Part shown: one piece after another, positions 8,884 to 18,556 of the stretch
Numbering within the stretch: position 1 is the stretch's first letter
Layout: each line of letters opens with the position of its first letter
NCBI RefSeq assembly: GCF_032341175.1
Contig: NZ_CP135435.1
Coordinates: 62,001 to 126,000, forward strand
Length of the DNA: 64,000 bases
DNA from: Bacillus sp. DTU_2020_1000418_1_SI_GHA_SEK_038
Lineage (GTDB): Bacteria > Bacillota > Bacilli > Bacillales > Cytobacillaceae
Reading direction: 5' to 3'
Translations under genes and position numbers: made by a program
Notes under the pieces: model-generated
What the model was told of the DNA's origin: nothing
The model's input: the letters and a program-made list of their open reading frames with translations, nothing else
Database searches by the model: none

Positions 8884-8913
8884 AAGACAAGTCGTAAAGG
8901 ACTTGTCTTTTTT
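8884..8913 (+). terminator. Intrinsic terminator after yabR
   Basis: 10-bp perfect stem AAGACAAGTC/GACTTGTCTT (8884-8893, 8900-8909) with a 6-nt loop and T-run. Confidence 0.92.
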
Positions 8914-8962
8914 ATGTTTATTTAGAACATTTTGTTTTCTTTTTGGGCTTTACGGGGAAATG

Positions 8963-9028
8963 AGTCGAACGAAAAATACAAGCTTGTCTGCTATTATGAC
9001 AAACTTCTAGCCCCATTGAATTTATAAT
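8963..9028 (+). promoter_or_regulatory. Spo0A-dependent sigma-A promoter of spoIIE
   Basis: A -35-like ATGACA (8996-9001) and a perfect TATAAT (9023-9028) are separated by 21 bp, the abnormal long spacing known for Spo0A-activated sigma-A promoters such as spoIIE and spoIIG. The -35 is embedded in TATGACAAA (8995-9003), whose complement TTTGTCATA matches the 0A box TTTGTCRAA at 8 of 9 positions. A second, weaker box AGTCGAA lies at 8963-8969. Confidence 0.8.
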
Positions 9029-9063
9029 AAGCAATACGATAAAGGATGGGGAGTGTAAATAAA

Positions 9064-11547
9064 ATGGCAAAGGTAGAAAGGAATTTAATCGAACCGATCG
9101 GAGAAGTAAATTTAAACAGACCAAAATTGGAATTCGCAAAGGGATTGAATAAATTTCAGTTAGGGATGGAAACCTTTTTTCTCAAAAAGGGCTATCTTCT
9201 GTTGTTGATTGGTTTTTTACTTGGCAGGGCGTTAATATTGGCCAAGCTTACTCCTTTTAGTCTCCCGTTTTTTGCTGCGGTTTATTTCATTAGAAGGGAT
9301 AAAGCCCCCCTCGCATTAGTTGGATTAATTGCTGGTGCTGCTACTATTTCTATTCCAAATGCGGTTTCCGCTTTTGGAATCACCTTTATGTTTCTCTTTG
9401 TCTTTCGAATTGCAAAAAAGTGGCTTTATAATGAAATGCGATCATTGCCATTTTTTGTATTCTTTACATTGCTTTGTGGAAAGTTATTGCAGAATTTTAT
9501 TTTGACAAAAAAGCTAACCGTCTATGACGGAATGATGGCAGGGGTAGAAGCAAGCCTTGGCTTCATCCTTACGCTTATCTTTATCCAAAGTATTCCTCTG
9601 TTATCGATTAGCAAGCGCAGGCAATCGTTGAAAACGGAAGAAATTGTTTGCTTAATTATAATGCTCGCTTCTGTTATGACGGGTACGATTGGCTGGTCTG
9701 TCTATGATCTTTCTGTGGAACATATTATGTCGAGATATCTAGTCCTGCTTTTTGCATTTGTTGCCGGGGCAACTGTAGGATCGACAGTAGGAGTGGTAAC
9801 GGGCTTAATTTTCAGCCTTGCGAATGTTTCCAGCTTCTATCATATGAGCTTGCTTGCCTTCGCTGGTCTTCTTGGCGGCCTATTAAAAGAAGGAAGAAAA
9901 ATTGGCGTTGCCGCTGGACTGTTGATTGCTACTCTATTAATCGGGATGTACGGAGAAGAAAGCAGTAATCTATTAAAAACTGTTTTGGAAACGTCTGCCG
10001 CTATTTTCCTGTTCCTTCTGACGCCTCAAGCATTATCAACTAAGCTTGCAAAGCATATTCCAGGCACACCTGAGTATGCTGCTGAACAGCAGCAGTACAT
10101 GCGGAAAATGCGTGATGTTACTGCTCAAAGGGTAGCTCAATTTTCAAATGTTTTTCAAGCGCTTTCAAAAAGCTTTTCATCCTATGATGAACCGACTGAA
10201 TGGGAAGAAGGCGAATCGGATCGGGACCTTGATTACTTGTTAAGCAATGTAACAAGTAAGACCTGTCAATCGTGCTTTAAAAAGGATCATTGTTGGACAA
10301 GAAACTTTGATTCAACATATGCCTATATGGAAGAGATTATGAATGATTTGGATGAAAACCATGGCGAAATTTCACCACGCCTTTCAAGGGAATGGGAAAA
10401 GCATTGTACGAGATCAAAGAAAGTGACAGAAACGATTGGGCAGGAGCTCACCTTTTACTACGCAAATCAAAAGCTTAAGAAACAGGTGCAGGAAAGCAGA
10501 AAGCTGGTCGCAGATCAATTGCGCGGTGTTTCAGAGGTGATGGGGGATTTCGCTAAAGAGATCCAAAGAGAGCGGGAAAATCATCATAAGCAGGAGGAGC
10601 TTATTCTTGAGGCTTTGCAGGATTTTGGGATTCATATCGAACAAGTTGAGATCTATAGTCTTGAACAGAGAAATGTCGATATTGATATGACCATTCCTTA
10701 CTGCCAAGGGCATGGCGAATGTGAGAAGCTGATTGCTCCTATGCTTTCAGATATTTTGGGAGAATCGATTGTTGTAAATTCAGAAGAATGCTCTACTTAT
10801 CCGAATGGCTTTTGCCATGTTACCTTCCGATCGGCTAAGGCGTTTACAGTGGAAACGGGGGTTGCACATGCTGCAAAAGGAGGCGGATTTATCTCAGGAG
10901 ACAGTTATTCTACGATCGAATTAGGCTGCGGGAAATTTGCGATAGCGATTAGTGATGGAATGGGCAATGGCGAACGGGCGCATATAGAAAGCAAAGAAAC
11001 GCTCCAGCTTTTACAAAAAATCCTGCAATCAGGCATTGAGGAAAAGGTGGCGATTAAATCAGTCAATTCTGTGTTAGCTTTGCGCACAACTGATGAAATA
11101 TTCTCAACCTTAGACTTAGCTATGATTGACCTACAAAACGCAGGAGTTGAATTTTTGAAAATAGGTTCTACCCCGAGCTTTATTAAACGAGGAACTAAAA
11201 TTCTGAAAGTCGAAGCTAGCAATCTGCCAATGGGCATATTTCAAGAGTTTGAAGTGGATGTTGTGAGTGAGCAGCTTAAAGCTGGGGATTTATTAGTCAT
11301 GATGAGTGATGGAATCTTTGAAGGGCCGAAGCATGTAGAAAACTTTGACTTATGGATGAAGAGAAAGCTTAGCGAGTTAAAAACCGAGGATCCGCAGGAC
11401 GTGGCTGATTTAATTATGGAGGAGGTCATCCGATCTAGATCTGGATATATTGAAGATGACATGACCGTAGTTGTCGCTAAGATTAAACATAATACGCCAA
11501 AATGGACAAGTATCCCGGTCCATTCGCTACGTAAAAAAGCTAATTAG
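9064..11547 (+). CDS. spoIIE: Stage II sporulation protein E, PP2C-type phosphatase
   Basis: An 827-residue protein, the same length as B. subtilis SpoIIE. The first third is a polytopic membrane domain (about ten segments, starting KGYLLLLIGFLLGRALI), followed by a central oligomerisation/FtsZ-interacting region and a C-terminal PPM/PP2C phosphatase with metal-binding motifs SDGMGNGERA, MMSDGIFEGP and EDDMTVVVAKI. It dephosphorylates SpoIIAA-P in the forespore to release sigma-F, and takes part in polar septation. The frame opens at 9046, but the ATG at 9064 is chosen: GGGGAGTG supplies the SD and the length becomes canonical. A Spo0A-type promoter precedes it. Confidence 0.95.
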   Translation: MAKVERNLIEPIGEVNLNRPKLEFAKGLNKFQLGMETFFLKKGYLLLLIGFLLGRALILAKLTPFSLPFFAAVYFIRRDKAPLALVGLIAGAATISIPNAVSAFGITFMFLFVFRIAKKWLYNEMRSLPFFVFFTLLCGKLLQNFILTKKLTVYDGMMAGVEASLGFILTLIFIQSIPLLSISKRRQSLKTEEIVCLIIMLASVMTGTIGWSVYDLSVEHIMSRYLVLLFAFVAGATVGSTVGVVTGLIFSLANVSSFYHMSLLAFAGLLGGLLKEGRKIGVAAGLLIATLLIGMYGEESSNLLKTVLETSAAIFLFLLTPQALSTKLAKHIPGTPEYAAEQQQYMRKMRDVTAQRVAQFSNVFQALSKSFSSYDEPTEWEEGESDRDLDYLLSNVTSKTCQSCFKKDHCWTRNFDSTYAYMEEIMNDLDENHGEISPRLSREWEKHCTRSKKVTETIGQELTFYYANQKLKKQVQESRKLVADQLRGVSEVMGDFAKEIQRERENHHKQEELILEALQDFGIHIEQVEIYSLEQRNVDIDMTIPYCQGHGECEKLIAPMLSDILGESIVVNSEECSTYPNGFCHVTFRSAKAFTVETGVAHAAKGGGFISGDSYSTIELGCGKFAIAISDGMGNGERAHIESKETLQLLQKILQSGIEEKVAIKSVNSVLALRTTDEIFSTLDLAMIDLQNAGVEFLKIGSTPSFIKRGTKILKVEASNLPMGIFQEFEVDVVSEQLKAGDLLVMMSDGIFEGPKHVENFDLWMKRKLSELKTEDPQDVADLIMEEVIRSRSGYIEDDMTVVVAKIKHNTPKWTSIPVHSLRKKAN

Positions 11548-11638
11548 TTAATTTAACCTAAATCATCCGGTAATATGTATAATTCCCCTCCTCGAAGCCG
11601 AAAATGGAGATGAATTTAAAAATGGAGGGGAGACCTTT

Positions 11639-12376
11639 ATGAAAACCGGTACGTTAAAGCAAATTCTTTTAATAACAGATGGATGCTCTAACCAAGGTGA
11701 AGATCCAATGGCGATGGCTGCCCTGGCAAAAGAGCAAGGAATTACTGTAAATGTCATTGGAGTGATGGAAAAGGACGTAATAGATGAAAAGAGCATGAGT
11801 GAAATTGAAGGAATTGCGATGTCAGGCGGAGGCATAAGTCAGATTGTCTATGCCAAGCAGCTTTCGCAAACGGTTCAAATGGTTACGCGAAAAGCGATGA
11901 CGCAAACACTTCAAGGAGTTGTGAACCGCGAATTGCAGCAAATCCTTGGTGGAGCGAAAACGGTAGAGGATCTTCCGCCTGATCAAAGAGGCGAGGTCAT
12001 GGAGGTTGTCGATGAGCTTGGAGAAACCGTGGAACTTGAGGTGCTTGTTTTAGTGGATACGAGCGCTAGTATGGCACATAAGCTCCCTACCGTAAAGGAA
12101 GCATTGCTAGATTTATCGTTAAGCCTAAATGCGCGTTCTGGAGACAATCGTTTTTCAGTATTTGTATTTCCGGGGAAGAAGAAGGAAGTCGAAAAGCTTC
12201 TGGATTGGTCTCCTAATCTAGGTGCCCTAACAAGTATTTTCGGTAAATTAACAACAGGCGGCATCACCCCGACTGGCCCTGCCATACGTGAAGCTTTATC
12301 TCATTTCAAGAAAAAACGCTCATTAAGGAGTCTTCTTTCCCGTGATGATGAATCATTCTTTGAAGAATCAGTTTAA
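11639..12376 (+). CDS. yabS: von Willebrand A-domain protein YabS
   Basis: A 245-residue soluble protein matching YabS throughout (QILLITDGCSNQGEDPMAMAALAKEQGITVNVIG at the N-terminus). The VWA region carries a MIDAS motif DTSASM near residue 140 and the later GGITPTGPAI segment. YabS is a forespore (sigma-F regulon in B. subtilis) protein of unknown molecular role, always next to the kinase gene yabT, suggesting a shared function. ATG preceded by GGAGGGGAG. TATAAT occurs at 11578-11583 but without a good -35; a sigma-F promoter was looked for and not convincingly found. The end overlaps yabT. Confidence 0.88.
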   Translation: MKTGTLKQILLITDGCSNQGEDPMAMAALAKEQGITVNVIGVMEKDVIDEKSMSEIEGIAMSGGGISQIVYAKQLSQTVQMVTRKAMTQTLQGVVNRELQQILGGAKTVEDLPPDQRGEVMEVVDELGETVELEVLVLVDTSASMAHKLPTVKEALLDLSLSLNARSGDNRFSVFVFPGKKKEVEKLLDWSPNLGALTSIFGKLTTGGITPTGPAIREALSHFKKKRSLRSLLSRDDESFFEESV

Positions 12377-13349
12377 ACTTAATCCAGGGACGGTTATCGA
12401 GGGAAAGTGGCATCACAACCGTTATACCATTTTGAAGGAACTAGGGCTTGGGGCGAATGGTATCGTTTTTTTGGCTAATTCCGGAGGTCAGCGGGTTGCA
12501 TTAAAAATGAGTGATAACAGCATGTCCGTTACATCAGAGGTGAATGTATTAAAATCCTTTGCAAAGGTCCCAGGCTCTGCCCTTGGACCTTCTTTGCTTG
12601 ATGTTGATGATTGGATATGGAGTGGCAGGCAAGTATCCTTTTATGTAATGGAATTTATCGAGGGACCAGATCTCTTAACATTTATTCAAGAAAAGGGACC
12701 ATCTTGGACAGAGGTTGTCATTCTCCAGCTCTTAGGTGATTTACATAAGCTTCACGAAAGCGGATGGGTATTCGGTGACCTTAAACCAGAAAACTTAATT
12801 GTAACAGGCCCACCACCTAGAATTCGTTGTATAGATGTTGGAGGTACAACCATACAGGGAAGGGCCATAAAGGAATTTACGGAGTTTTTTGATCGGGGGT
12901 ATTGGGGGCTTGGCTCACGAAAAGCTGATCCCACTTATGATCTTTTTGCAGTTGCAATGATTTTAATAAATATCGCCTATCCAAAAAGGTTTCACAAAAC
13001 ATCAGGAGATTTGAAACAGCTAATTTTTATGGTGAGGCAAAAGAAAGAGCTTCTAAAATTTGAAGGGGTGATCTTGAAGGCTTTACAGGGAAAGTTTAAT
13101 TCAGCAGAAGAAATGAGGCAGTCCATATTACAATTGAACCGGCCTCAACCACAGCAAAAACCTCAGCCTCAAAAAGTGAATAGCACTCCTCAAAGAAAGC
13201 AAACACAAGCACAAAAAAATAATACAACGGTAAGTCGTCAATCCTATATAAAGAAGAAGAAGAAGAGGGGAGGCGCTCTAGAAACCGTCCTAATCTTTCT
13301 AATCATATCCCTTTTATATGTCATTTATATATATGGACAATTAGTCTAA
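12342..13349 (+). CDS. yabT: Membrane-anchored Hanks-type serine/threonine kinase YabT
   Basis: A 335-residue protein. The kinase domain begins with the glycine loop GLGANGIVFLA (about residue 36) and the ATP-binding lysine in VALKM; the catalytic loop is FGDLKPENL near residue 144. A Gln/Pro-rich linker (NRPQPQQKPQPQK) leads to basic KKKKK and one C-terminal membrane helix (TVLIFLIISLLYVIYIY). B. subtilis YabT is a DNA-stimulated forespore kinase acting on RecA. Oddities: the HRD Arg is absent (FGD instead of HRD) and the DFG position reads DVG. GTG 12342 is placed 11 nt after AAGGAG; ATGs at 12345 and 12348 are alternatives. It overlaps yabS by 35 bp. Confidence 0.9.
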   Translation: MMMNHSLKNQFKLNPGTVIEGKWHHNRYTILKELGLGANGIVFLANSGGQRVALKMSDNSMSVTSEVNVLKSFAKVPGSALGPSLLDVDDWIWSGRQVSFYVMEFIEGPDLLTFIQEKGPSWTEVVILQLLGDLHKLHESGWVFGDLKPENLIVTGPPPRIRCIDVGGTTIQGRAIKEFTEFFDRGYWGLGSRKADPTYDLFAVAMILINIAYPKRFHKTSGDLKQLIFMVRQKKELLKFEGVILKALQGKFNSAEEMRQSILQLNRPQPQQKPQPQKVNSTPQRKQTQAQKNNTTVSRQSYIKKKKKRGGALETVLIFLIISLLYVIYIYGQLV

Positions 13350-13363
13350 CAGCAGAGTTTCTT

Positions 13364-13393
13364 TTGAAATGTATCCATTTAAAATGGTATGCT
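13364..13393 (+). promoter_or_regulatory. Probable sigma-A promoter of tilS
   Basis: TTGAAA (13364-13369), 18-bp spacer, TATGCT (13388-13393), in the 112-bp gap before tilS. Confidence 0.5.
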
Positions 13394-13461
13394 TTAACTA
13401 ATTTTAGAATTTATTTTATAGAGTGAATGACAATGTAAATTCAATGATAAGGAAGAAGCAT

Positions 13462-14850
13462 ATGCTAGATGACAAAGTAAGAGCATTTCTTCAGAGAAAA
13501 GGCTTGAAGCTAGACAATAAGAAGCTATTGATAGGTGTTTCAGGCGGGCCTGACTCATTGGCCCTGCTTCATTTTTTATGGAGCAAAAAAGAACAGTACA
13601 ATCTTCAAATTATTGCAGCGCATGTTGATCATATGTTTAGAGGGGAAGAATCTTTAGCAGAAGCAAAATTTGTTCAGCAGTTTTGCGAAGCGAGGAAGAT
13701 TCCGTTTGAAATGGAACGAGTAAATGTTCCGCAACACATTCAAAAAACTGGAAAAAGCTCACAGATTGCAGCAAGAGAGTGCAGATACCAATTTTTTGAA
13801 AAAGTAATGAGTAATCATGAAACAGATTATCTCGTTTTGGGCCACCACGGAGATGATCAAGTTGAAACCATTCTTATGCGGCTAACAAGAGGAAGTTCGG
13901 GGGAAGCTAGGGCAGGAATAGCTTTTTTAAGACCCTTTGGAAAAGGGCAAATTCTTCGTCCTTTTCTATGTCTAAATAGAATGCAAATTGAGGAGTATTG
14001 CCTGGAGCATGATTTGGACCCAAGAAGAGACCCTAGCAATGATAAGGGGATTTATAGCCGAAACCGCTTTCGCAAGGAAATAATGCCTTTCCTTAGAAAG
14101 GAAAATCCTCAAGTTCACGAGCATTTTCAGCGTTTTAGCGAAGAAATTCAAAGTGATGAGTTTTTTTTGCAGGAATTAACTGTCCAAAAAATGAATAAAG
14201 TAATGGATAAGAAATCTGCTCAGGAAATAATCCTAAATATTAGGGACTTTCAAGCAATGCCAATGCCTTTACAAAGGAGAGGTATTCAACTAATATTAAA
14301 CTATCTTTATAAGAAAAAACCTGCATCTTTATCTGCATTACATACAGAAAATGTTTTTTCATTAATAAGCAATCCTCATCCATCCGGAACCCTTCATTTC
14401 CCAAGCGGTTTGAATATTGTACGTTCATACGAAAAATGCTATTTTCTATTTCGTTCTCATTCTGTACAATCTTATCGTTTTGAAATAGCTGGACCCGGAG
14501 AGGTTAAACTGCCTACCGGCAGCAGTATAGTATTTGAATATACCCAAGGTTCAGGGGAAGGCTTCAAGCCCCACACCCTTCTATTAGACTGTAACGCCAT
14601 CTCCTTGCCGATTGTTATTCGCACAAGAGAAAATGGAGACCGTATGAAATTGAAAGGGATGCAGGGGTCCAAGAAGGTTAAGGATATTTTTATTGATAAG
14701 AAGGTGCCGTTGCAGGAGCGAAATACTTGGCCCATTGTAACGGATAGCAAAGGTGAAATCTTATGGATACCAGGGTTAAAGGAATCTCAATATTCTACCG
14801 GCTGCCATTCTGATTCCCGTTATATCCTTTTATCTTATATGGAGAAATGA
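13462..14850 (+). CDS. tilS: tRNA(Ile)-lysidine synthase
   Basis: A 462-residue enzyme that converts the wobble C of tRNA-Ile(CAU) to lysidine with ATP and lysine, switching decoding from AUG to AUA. The N-terminal PP-loop ATPase shows LLIGVSGGPDSLALL near residue 22 and LGHHGDDQVETILMRL; the C-terminal TilS domain ends with MKGSKKVKDIFIDKKVPLQER-like sequence (here GMQGSKKVKDIF...ERNTWPIV). The frame extends to GTG 13423; ATG 13462 is preferred because AAGGAAG precedes it by a normal distance and the N-terminus then resembles the family. In B. subtilis tilS and hpt are neighbours and both are essential. Confidence 0.94.
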   Translation: MLDDKVRAFLQRKGLKLDNKKLLIGVSGGPDSLALLHFLWSKKEQYNLQIIAAHVDHMFRGEESLAEAKFVQQFCEARKIPFEMERVNVPQHIQKTGKSSQIAARECRYQFFEKVMSNHETDYLVLGHHGDDQVETILMRLTRGSSGEARAGIAFLRPFGKGQILRPFLCLNRMQIEEYCLEHDLDPRRDPSNDKGIYSRNRFRKEIMPFLRKENPQVHEHFQRFSEEIQSDEFFLQELTVQKMNKVMDKKSAQEIILNIRDFQAMPMPLQRRGIQLILNYLYKKKPASLSALHTENVFSLISNPHPSGTLHFPSGLNIVRSYEKCYFLFRSHSVQSYRFEIAGPGEVKLPTGSSIVFEYTQGSGEGFKPHTLLLDCNAISLPIVIRTRENGDRMKLKGMQGSKKVKDIFIDKKVPLQERNTWPIVTDSKGEILWIPGLKESQYSTGCHSDSRYILLSYMEK

Positions 14851-14852
14851 TT

Positions 14853-14882
14853 TTGATTAACGCATAACAGTAAGGATATAAT
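14853..14882 (+). promoter_or_regulatory. Probable sigma-A promoter of hpt
   Basis: TTGATT (14853-14858), 18-bp spacer, TATAAT (14877-14882), immediately downstream of the tilS stop. Confidence 0.6.
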
Positions 14883-14927
14883 TACCACTTTATGGCAAGC
14901 GATGAACTTCTAGGGGGCACACGTAAG

Positions 14928-15473
14928 ATGAAAAATGATATTGAAAAGGTATTAATTTCGGAGGAAGAAATTCAGGCAAAAACAAAGGCCCTTGCTGCCG
15001 AACTGACGGAGGAATATAAGGATCGCTTTCCTCTTGCCATTGGCATTTTAAAAGGGGCAATGCCTTTTATGGGTGATCTATTAAAGCGAATGGACACTTA
15101 CTTAGAAATGGACTTTATGGATGTTTCCAGCTATGGAAACTCAACTGTTTCTTCGGGAGAGGTCAAAATTGTAAAAGATTTGGATACTTCAGTGGAAGGA
15201 AGGGACATTCTAATTATTGAGGATATTATCGACAGCGGCTTAACTTTAAGCTACTTAGTTGATTTATTCCGCTACCGTAAGGCAAAGTCAATTAAAATTG
15301 TCACCTTACTTGATAAACCAACAGGCCGGAAAGCCGATCTTCAAGCAGATTATGTTGGCTTTATTGTTCCAGATGCATTTGTTGTAGGCTATGGTTTAGA
15401 TTACGCTGAAAAGTATCGCAACCTGCCGTATATCGGGGTTCTAAAGCCGGAAATATATAGTAACAACAATTAA
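14928..15473 (+). CDS. hpt: Hypoxanthine-guanine phosphoribosyltransferase
   Basis: A 181-residue type I phosphoribosyltransferase that salvages hypoxanthine (and guanine) with PRPP to IMP/GMP. The PRPP-binding motif [14 protein letters not shown] is intact, as are [10 protein letters not shown] and the C-terminal [22 protein letters not shown] block. The frame runs back to ATG 14892, but ATG 14928 has AGGGGG 10 nt upstream and yields the family N-terminus ([15 protein letters not shown]). In B. subtilis HprT physically associates with TilS and affects ftsH expression; the same tilS-hpt-ftsH order is kept here. Confidence 0.94.
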   Translation: MKNDIEKVLISEEEIQAKTKALAAELTEEYKDRFPLAIGILKGAMPFMGDLLKRMDTYLEMDFMDVSSYGNSTVSSGEVKIVKDLDTSVEGRDILIIEDIIDSGLTLSYLVDLFRYRKAKSIKIVTLLDKPTGRKADLQADYVGFIVPDAFVVGYGLDYAEKYRNLPYIGVLKPEIYSNNN

Positions 15474-15548
15474 GCAAAAAAATCAAGTTAATGATGATGA
15501 AGATTTATTTGCATCTAGAATATTTCCATTCATGAGAAGGGTAATTCC

Positions 15549-15578
15549 TTGAATTGTCGCAATTCACTATGCTACTAT
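15549..15578 (+). promoter_or_regulatory. Probable sigma-A promoter of ftsH
   Basis: TTGAAT (15549-15554), 18-bp spacer, TACTAT (15573-15578), 37 bp before the start codon. Confidence 0.6.
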
Positions 15579-15614
15579 ACATTATAGTTTGTTAACCGTG
15601 GGAGGAGGTAAGGG

Positions 15615-17609
15615 ATGAATCGGATTTTCCGGAACACCATCTTTTATTTATTGATATTTTTAGTCATTATAGGTGTTGTCAGCTTTTTTAATGGCAATAA
15701 TGAACCGACTGAGCAAATTTCTTATGATAAATTTGTCACTTACTTAGAAAGTGGAGAAATAACGTCTATTACCATGCAGCCGGAAAGAGGCGTTTATGAA
15801 GTTAGAGGGCAGCTTGAAGGCTATGAAAAAGGGAAGTACTTCCTAACTTATGTTGTGAATAGTGATAATATCCTTGATCGTATTGACGCACTTGCGCAGA
15901 AATCGGAAGTAGATTTTCAGCCAGCGAAGGAAACAAGCGGCTGGGTCACATTTTTCACCTCCATTATTCCATTCATCATCATTTTCATTTTATTCTTCTT
16001 CTTGCTGAACCAAGCACAGGGCGGTGGAAGCCGTGTGATGAATTTCGGTAAAAGTAAAGCAAAGCTTTATGATGAGAGTAAAAAGAAAGTCCGCTTTAAA
16101 GACGTTGCGGGCGCAGATGAGGAGAAACAGGAGCTTGTTGAAGTCGTTGAATTCTTGAAGGACCCTAGAAAGTTCTCTGAATTAGGGGCAAGAATTCCTA
16201 AAGGAGTTCTGTTAGTCGGACCTCCGGGAACTGGTAAAACATTGCTTGCACGTGCCGTTGCAGGTGAAGCAGGAGTACCGTTCTTCTCCATTAGCGGATC
16301 GGACTTCGTTGAAATGTTTGTCGGGGTCGGTGCTTCACGTGTCCGTGATTTATTCGAAAATGCAAAAAAGAATGCACCTTGTATTATCTTTATTGATGAA
16401 ATTGATGCGGTTGGTCGTCAGCGTGGCGCAGGACTTGGCGGCGGTCATGATGAACGTGAACAAACGCTAAACCAGTTACTGGTAGAAATGGATGGATTCG
16501 GTGCAAATGAAGGAATTATTATCGTTGCAGCGACAAACCGTCCAGATATCCTGGACCCAGCCTTACTTCGTCCGGGACGCTTTGACCGTCAAATCACAGT
16601 GGATCGCCCTGACGTAAGGGGAAGAGAAGCTGTTCTTAAGGTACATGCTAGAAATAAACCTTTAGACGACTCAGTGAATCTAAAGGCGATTGCCCAACGC
16701 ACACCAGGCTTCTCTGGTGCTGACTTAGAAAATCTATTAAACGAAGCCGCACTTGTGGCGGCTCGCTCAAATAAGAAAAAGATCGATATGATAGATATTG
16801 ACGAGGCTACAGACCGTGTTATTGCCGGTCCTGCTAAGAAAAGCAAAGTCATTTCGAAAAAGGAAAGAAATATCGTTGCGTTCCATGAAGCTGGCCATGT
16901 TGTAACTGGTGTTGTTCTTGAAGATGCAGAAATGGTTCATAAGGTTACCATTGTCCCTCGTGGCCAGGCTGGCGGATATGCCGTTATGCTTCCGAAAGAA
17001 GACCGCTTCTTTATGACGAAGCCAGAGCTTCTTGACAAAATTGTTGGCTTGCTTGGCGGACGCGTTGCTGAGGAAATTGTATTCGGTGAAGTAAGTACTG
17101 GAGCACATAACGACTTCCAGCGTGCAACAGGGATTGCGCGCAGAATGGTTACTGAGTTTGGAATGAGCGATAAGCTTGGACCGCTGCAATTCGGTCAATC
17201 ACAAGGCGGCCAAGTATTCTTAGGAAGAGATTTCAACAATGATCAGAATTATTCTGATGCCATTGCTTATGAAATTGATTTAGAAATTCAGCGTATTATT
17301 AAAGAAAGCTATGAAAAGGCAAGAAAGGTTCTTACAGAAAATCGTAAGAAGCTTGATCTGATTGCCAATACCCTGCTTGAGGTTGAAACTCTCGATGCGG
17401 AACAAATTAAGCATTTAATGGATCATGGAACATTGCCAGAACGCACAGTTGTTAAGGAAGATGACGCATCTTCAAATGACGTTAAAGTAAATATTAACAT
17501 CAATAAAGAAGACGATGCAGTCACTGGTGAGATCCCTGAGACAAGAGAAAATTCAACGCCTGCAGAAATGGAAAATCCTCCTGCTATCGGAGAAGATAAA
17601 AAAGAATAG
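15615..17609 (+). CDS. ftsH: ATP-dependent zinc metalloprotease FtsH
   Basis: A 664-residue membrane-anchored AAA+ protease. There are two membrane segments (about residues 7-25 and 113-133) flanking an external domain. The AAA module has Walker A GPPGTGKT near residue 202, Walker [10 protein letters not shown], and SRH sequence [21 protein letters not shown]. The M41 peptidase zinc site HEAGH is near residue 424. It degrades misfolded membrane proteins and regulators, including Spo0E in B. subtilis. The acidic, low-complexity C-terminal tail (after about residue 610) is variable in the family. SD GGGAGGAGG. A strong terminator follows. Confidence 0.97.
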   Translation: MNRIFRNTIFYLLIFLVIIGVVSFFNGNNEPTEQISYDKFVTYLESGEITSITMQPERGVYEVRGQLEGYEKGKYFLTYVVNSDNILDRIDALAQKSEVDFQPAKETSGWVTFFTSIIPFIIIFILFFFLLNQAQGGGSRVMNFGKSKAKLYDESKKKVRFKDVAGADEEKQELVEVVEFLKDPRKFSELGARIPKGVLLVGPPGTGKTLLARAVAGEAGVPFFSISGSDFVEMFVGVGASRVRDLFENAKKNAPCIIFIDEIDAVGRQRGAGLGGGHDEREQTLNQLLVEMDGFGANEGIIIVAATNRPDILDPALLRPGRFDRQITVDRPDVRGREAVLKVHARNKPLDDSVNLKAIAQRTPGFSGADLENLLNEAALVAARSNKKKIDMIDIDEATDRVIAGPAKKSKVISKKERNIVAFHEAGHVVTGVVLEDAEMVHKVTIVPRGQAGGYAVMLPKEDRFFMTKPELLDKIVGLLGGRVAEEIVFGEVSTGAHNDFQRATGIARRMVTEFGMSDKLGPLQFGQSQGGQVFLGRDFNNDQNYSDAIAYEIDLEIQRIIKESYEKARKVLTENRKKLDLIANTLLEVETLDAEQIKHLMDHGTLPERTVVKEDDASSNDVKVNININKEDDAVTGEIPETRENSTPAEMENPPAIGEDKKE

Positions 17610-17615
17610 TTATGT

Positions 17616-17642
17616 AAAAGCGCTCATTTTGAGCGCTTTTTA
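17616..17642 (+). terminator. Intrinsic terminator after ftsH
   Basis: Perfect stem AAAAGCGCTC/GAGCGCTTTT (17616-17625, 17631-17640) with the T-run forming the 3' arm. Confidence 0.92.
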
Positions 17643-17741
17643 ATTTCCGATTACACCATCCCATTCAAGTTATGTTATGATGTTTTCAGTGAAAAAGCTG
17701 TTAATTGCAACTTATAACTCAAATATAAAGTGGTGAGAATA

Positions 17742-18533
17742 TTGATATTTGTTTTTGATATTGGGAACACGAATATGGTATTAGGTGTATATGATGGGGA
17801 TAAGCTTAAATATCATTGGCGAATAGAGACAAACCGGCACAAAACAGAAGATGAATACGGGATTGTGATTAAATCTTTATTTGAACATGTGCAGTTAACC
17901 TTTGCTGACATTAATGGAATTATCATCTCCTCTGTTGTCCCGCCTATAATGACAGCGCTTGAGCGGATGTGTGAAAAGTATTTTCATCTTAAACCGCTAA
18001 TTGTTGGACCCGGAATCAAAACTGGCTTAAATATTAAATATGAAAATCCGAGAGAGGTTGGAGCTGACCGAATTGTTAACGCGGTTGCTGCGATACATGA
18101 TTATGGAAGCCCGCTCATTATTGTCGACTTTGGCACGGCTACAACCTATTGTTATATAAACGAGAAAAAACAATATATGGGCGGTGCGATTGCCCCAGGT
18201 ATCGGTATTTCAACAGAGGCTCTATATTCTAGAGCAGCTAAGCTTCCTCGAATTGAAATTGCCCGTCCGGAAGGCATTATTGGGAAGAATACCGTTTCTG
18301 CCATGCAGGCTGGAATTTTATTTGGTTATGTTGGTCAAGTAGAGGGAATTGTAAAAAGGATAAAAGAGCAGGCAAAGGAAAACCCAACAGTTATTGCTAC
18401 TGGAGGATTAGCAGGATTAATTGCGAAAGAGTCAGCTGTTATCGATGTTGTTGATCCATTTTTAACATTAAAAGGACTTCAGCTGATTTATAAGCGTAAT
18501 ATGGAAAGTGCAAAAGAAAAGAACAGCATGTAA
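17742..18533 (+). CDS. coaX: Type III pantothenate kinase
   Basis: A 263-residue ASKHA-fold kinase that phosphorylates pantothenate, the first step of coenzyme A synthesis. Family motifs are present: FDIGNTN at the N-terminus, [29 protein letters not shown] and ATGGLA. The frame can be opened at GTG 17730, but the TTG at 17742 is chosen because AAAGTGGTGA forms an SD at proper distance and the protein then begins directly with the DIGNTN strand, as in homologues. hslO follows after 23 bp, so the genes are probably cotranscribed. Confidence 0.93.
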   Translation: MIFVFDIGNTNMVLGVYDGDKLKYHWRIETNRHKTEDEYGIVIKSLFEHVQLTFADINGIIISSVVPPIMTALERMCEKYFHLKPLIVGPGIKTGLNIKYENPREVGADRIVNAVAAIHDYGSPLIIVDFGTATTYCYINEKKQYMGGAIAPGIGISTEALYSRAAKLPRIEIARPEGIIGKNTVSAMQAGILFGYVGQVEGIVKRIKEQAKENPTVIATGGLAGLIAKESAVIDVVDPFLTLKGLQLIYKRNMESAKEKNSM

Positions 18534-18556
18534 AGGCAACAGAAAGGAGATTGCAA

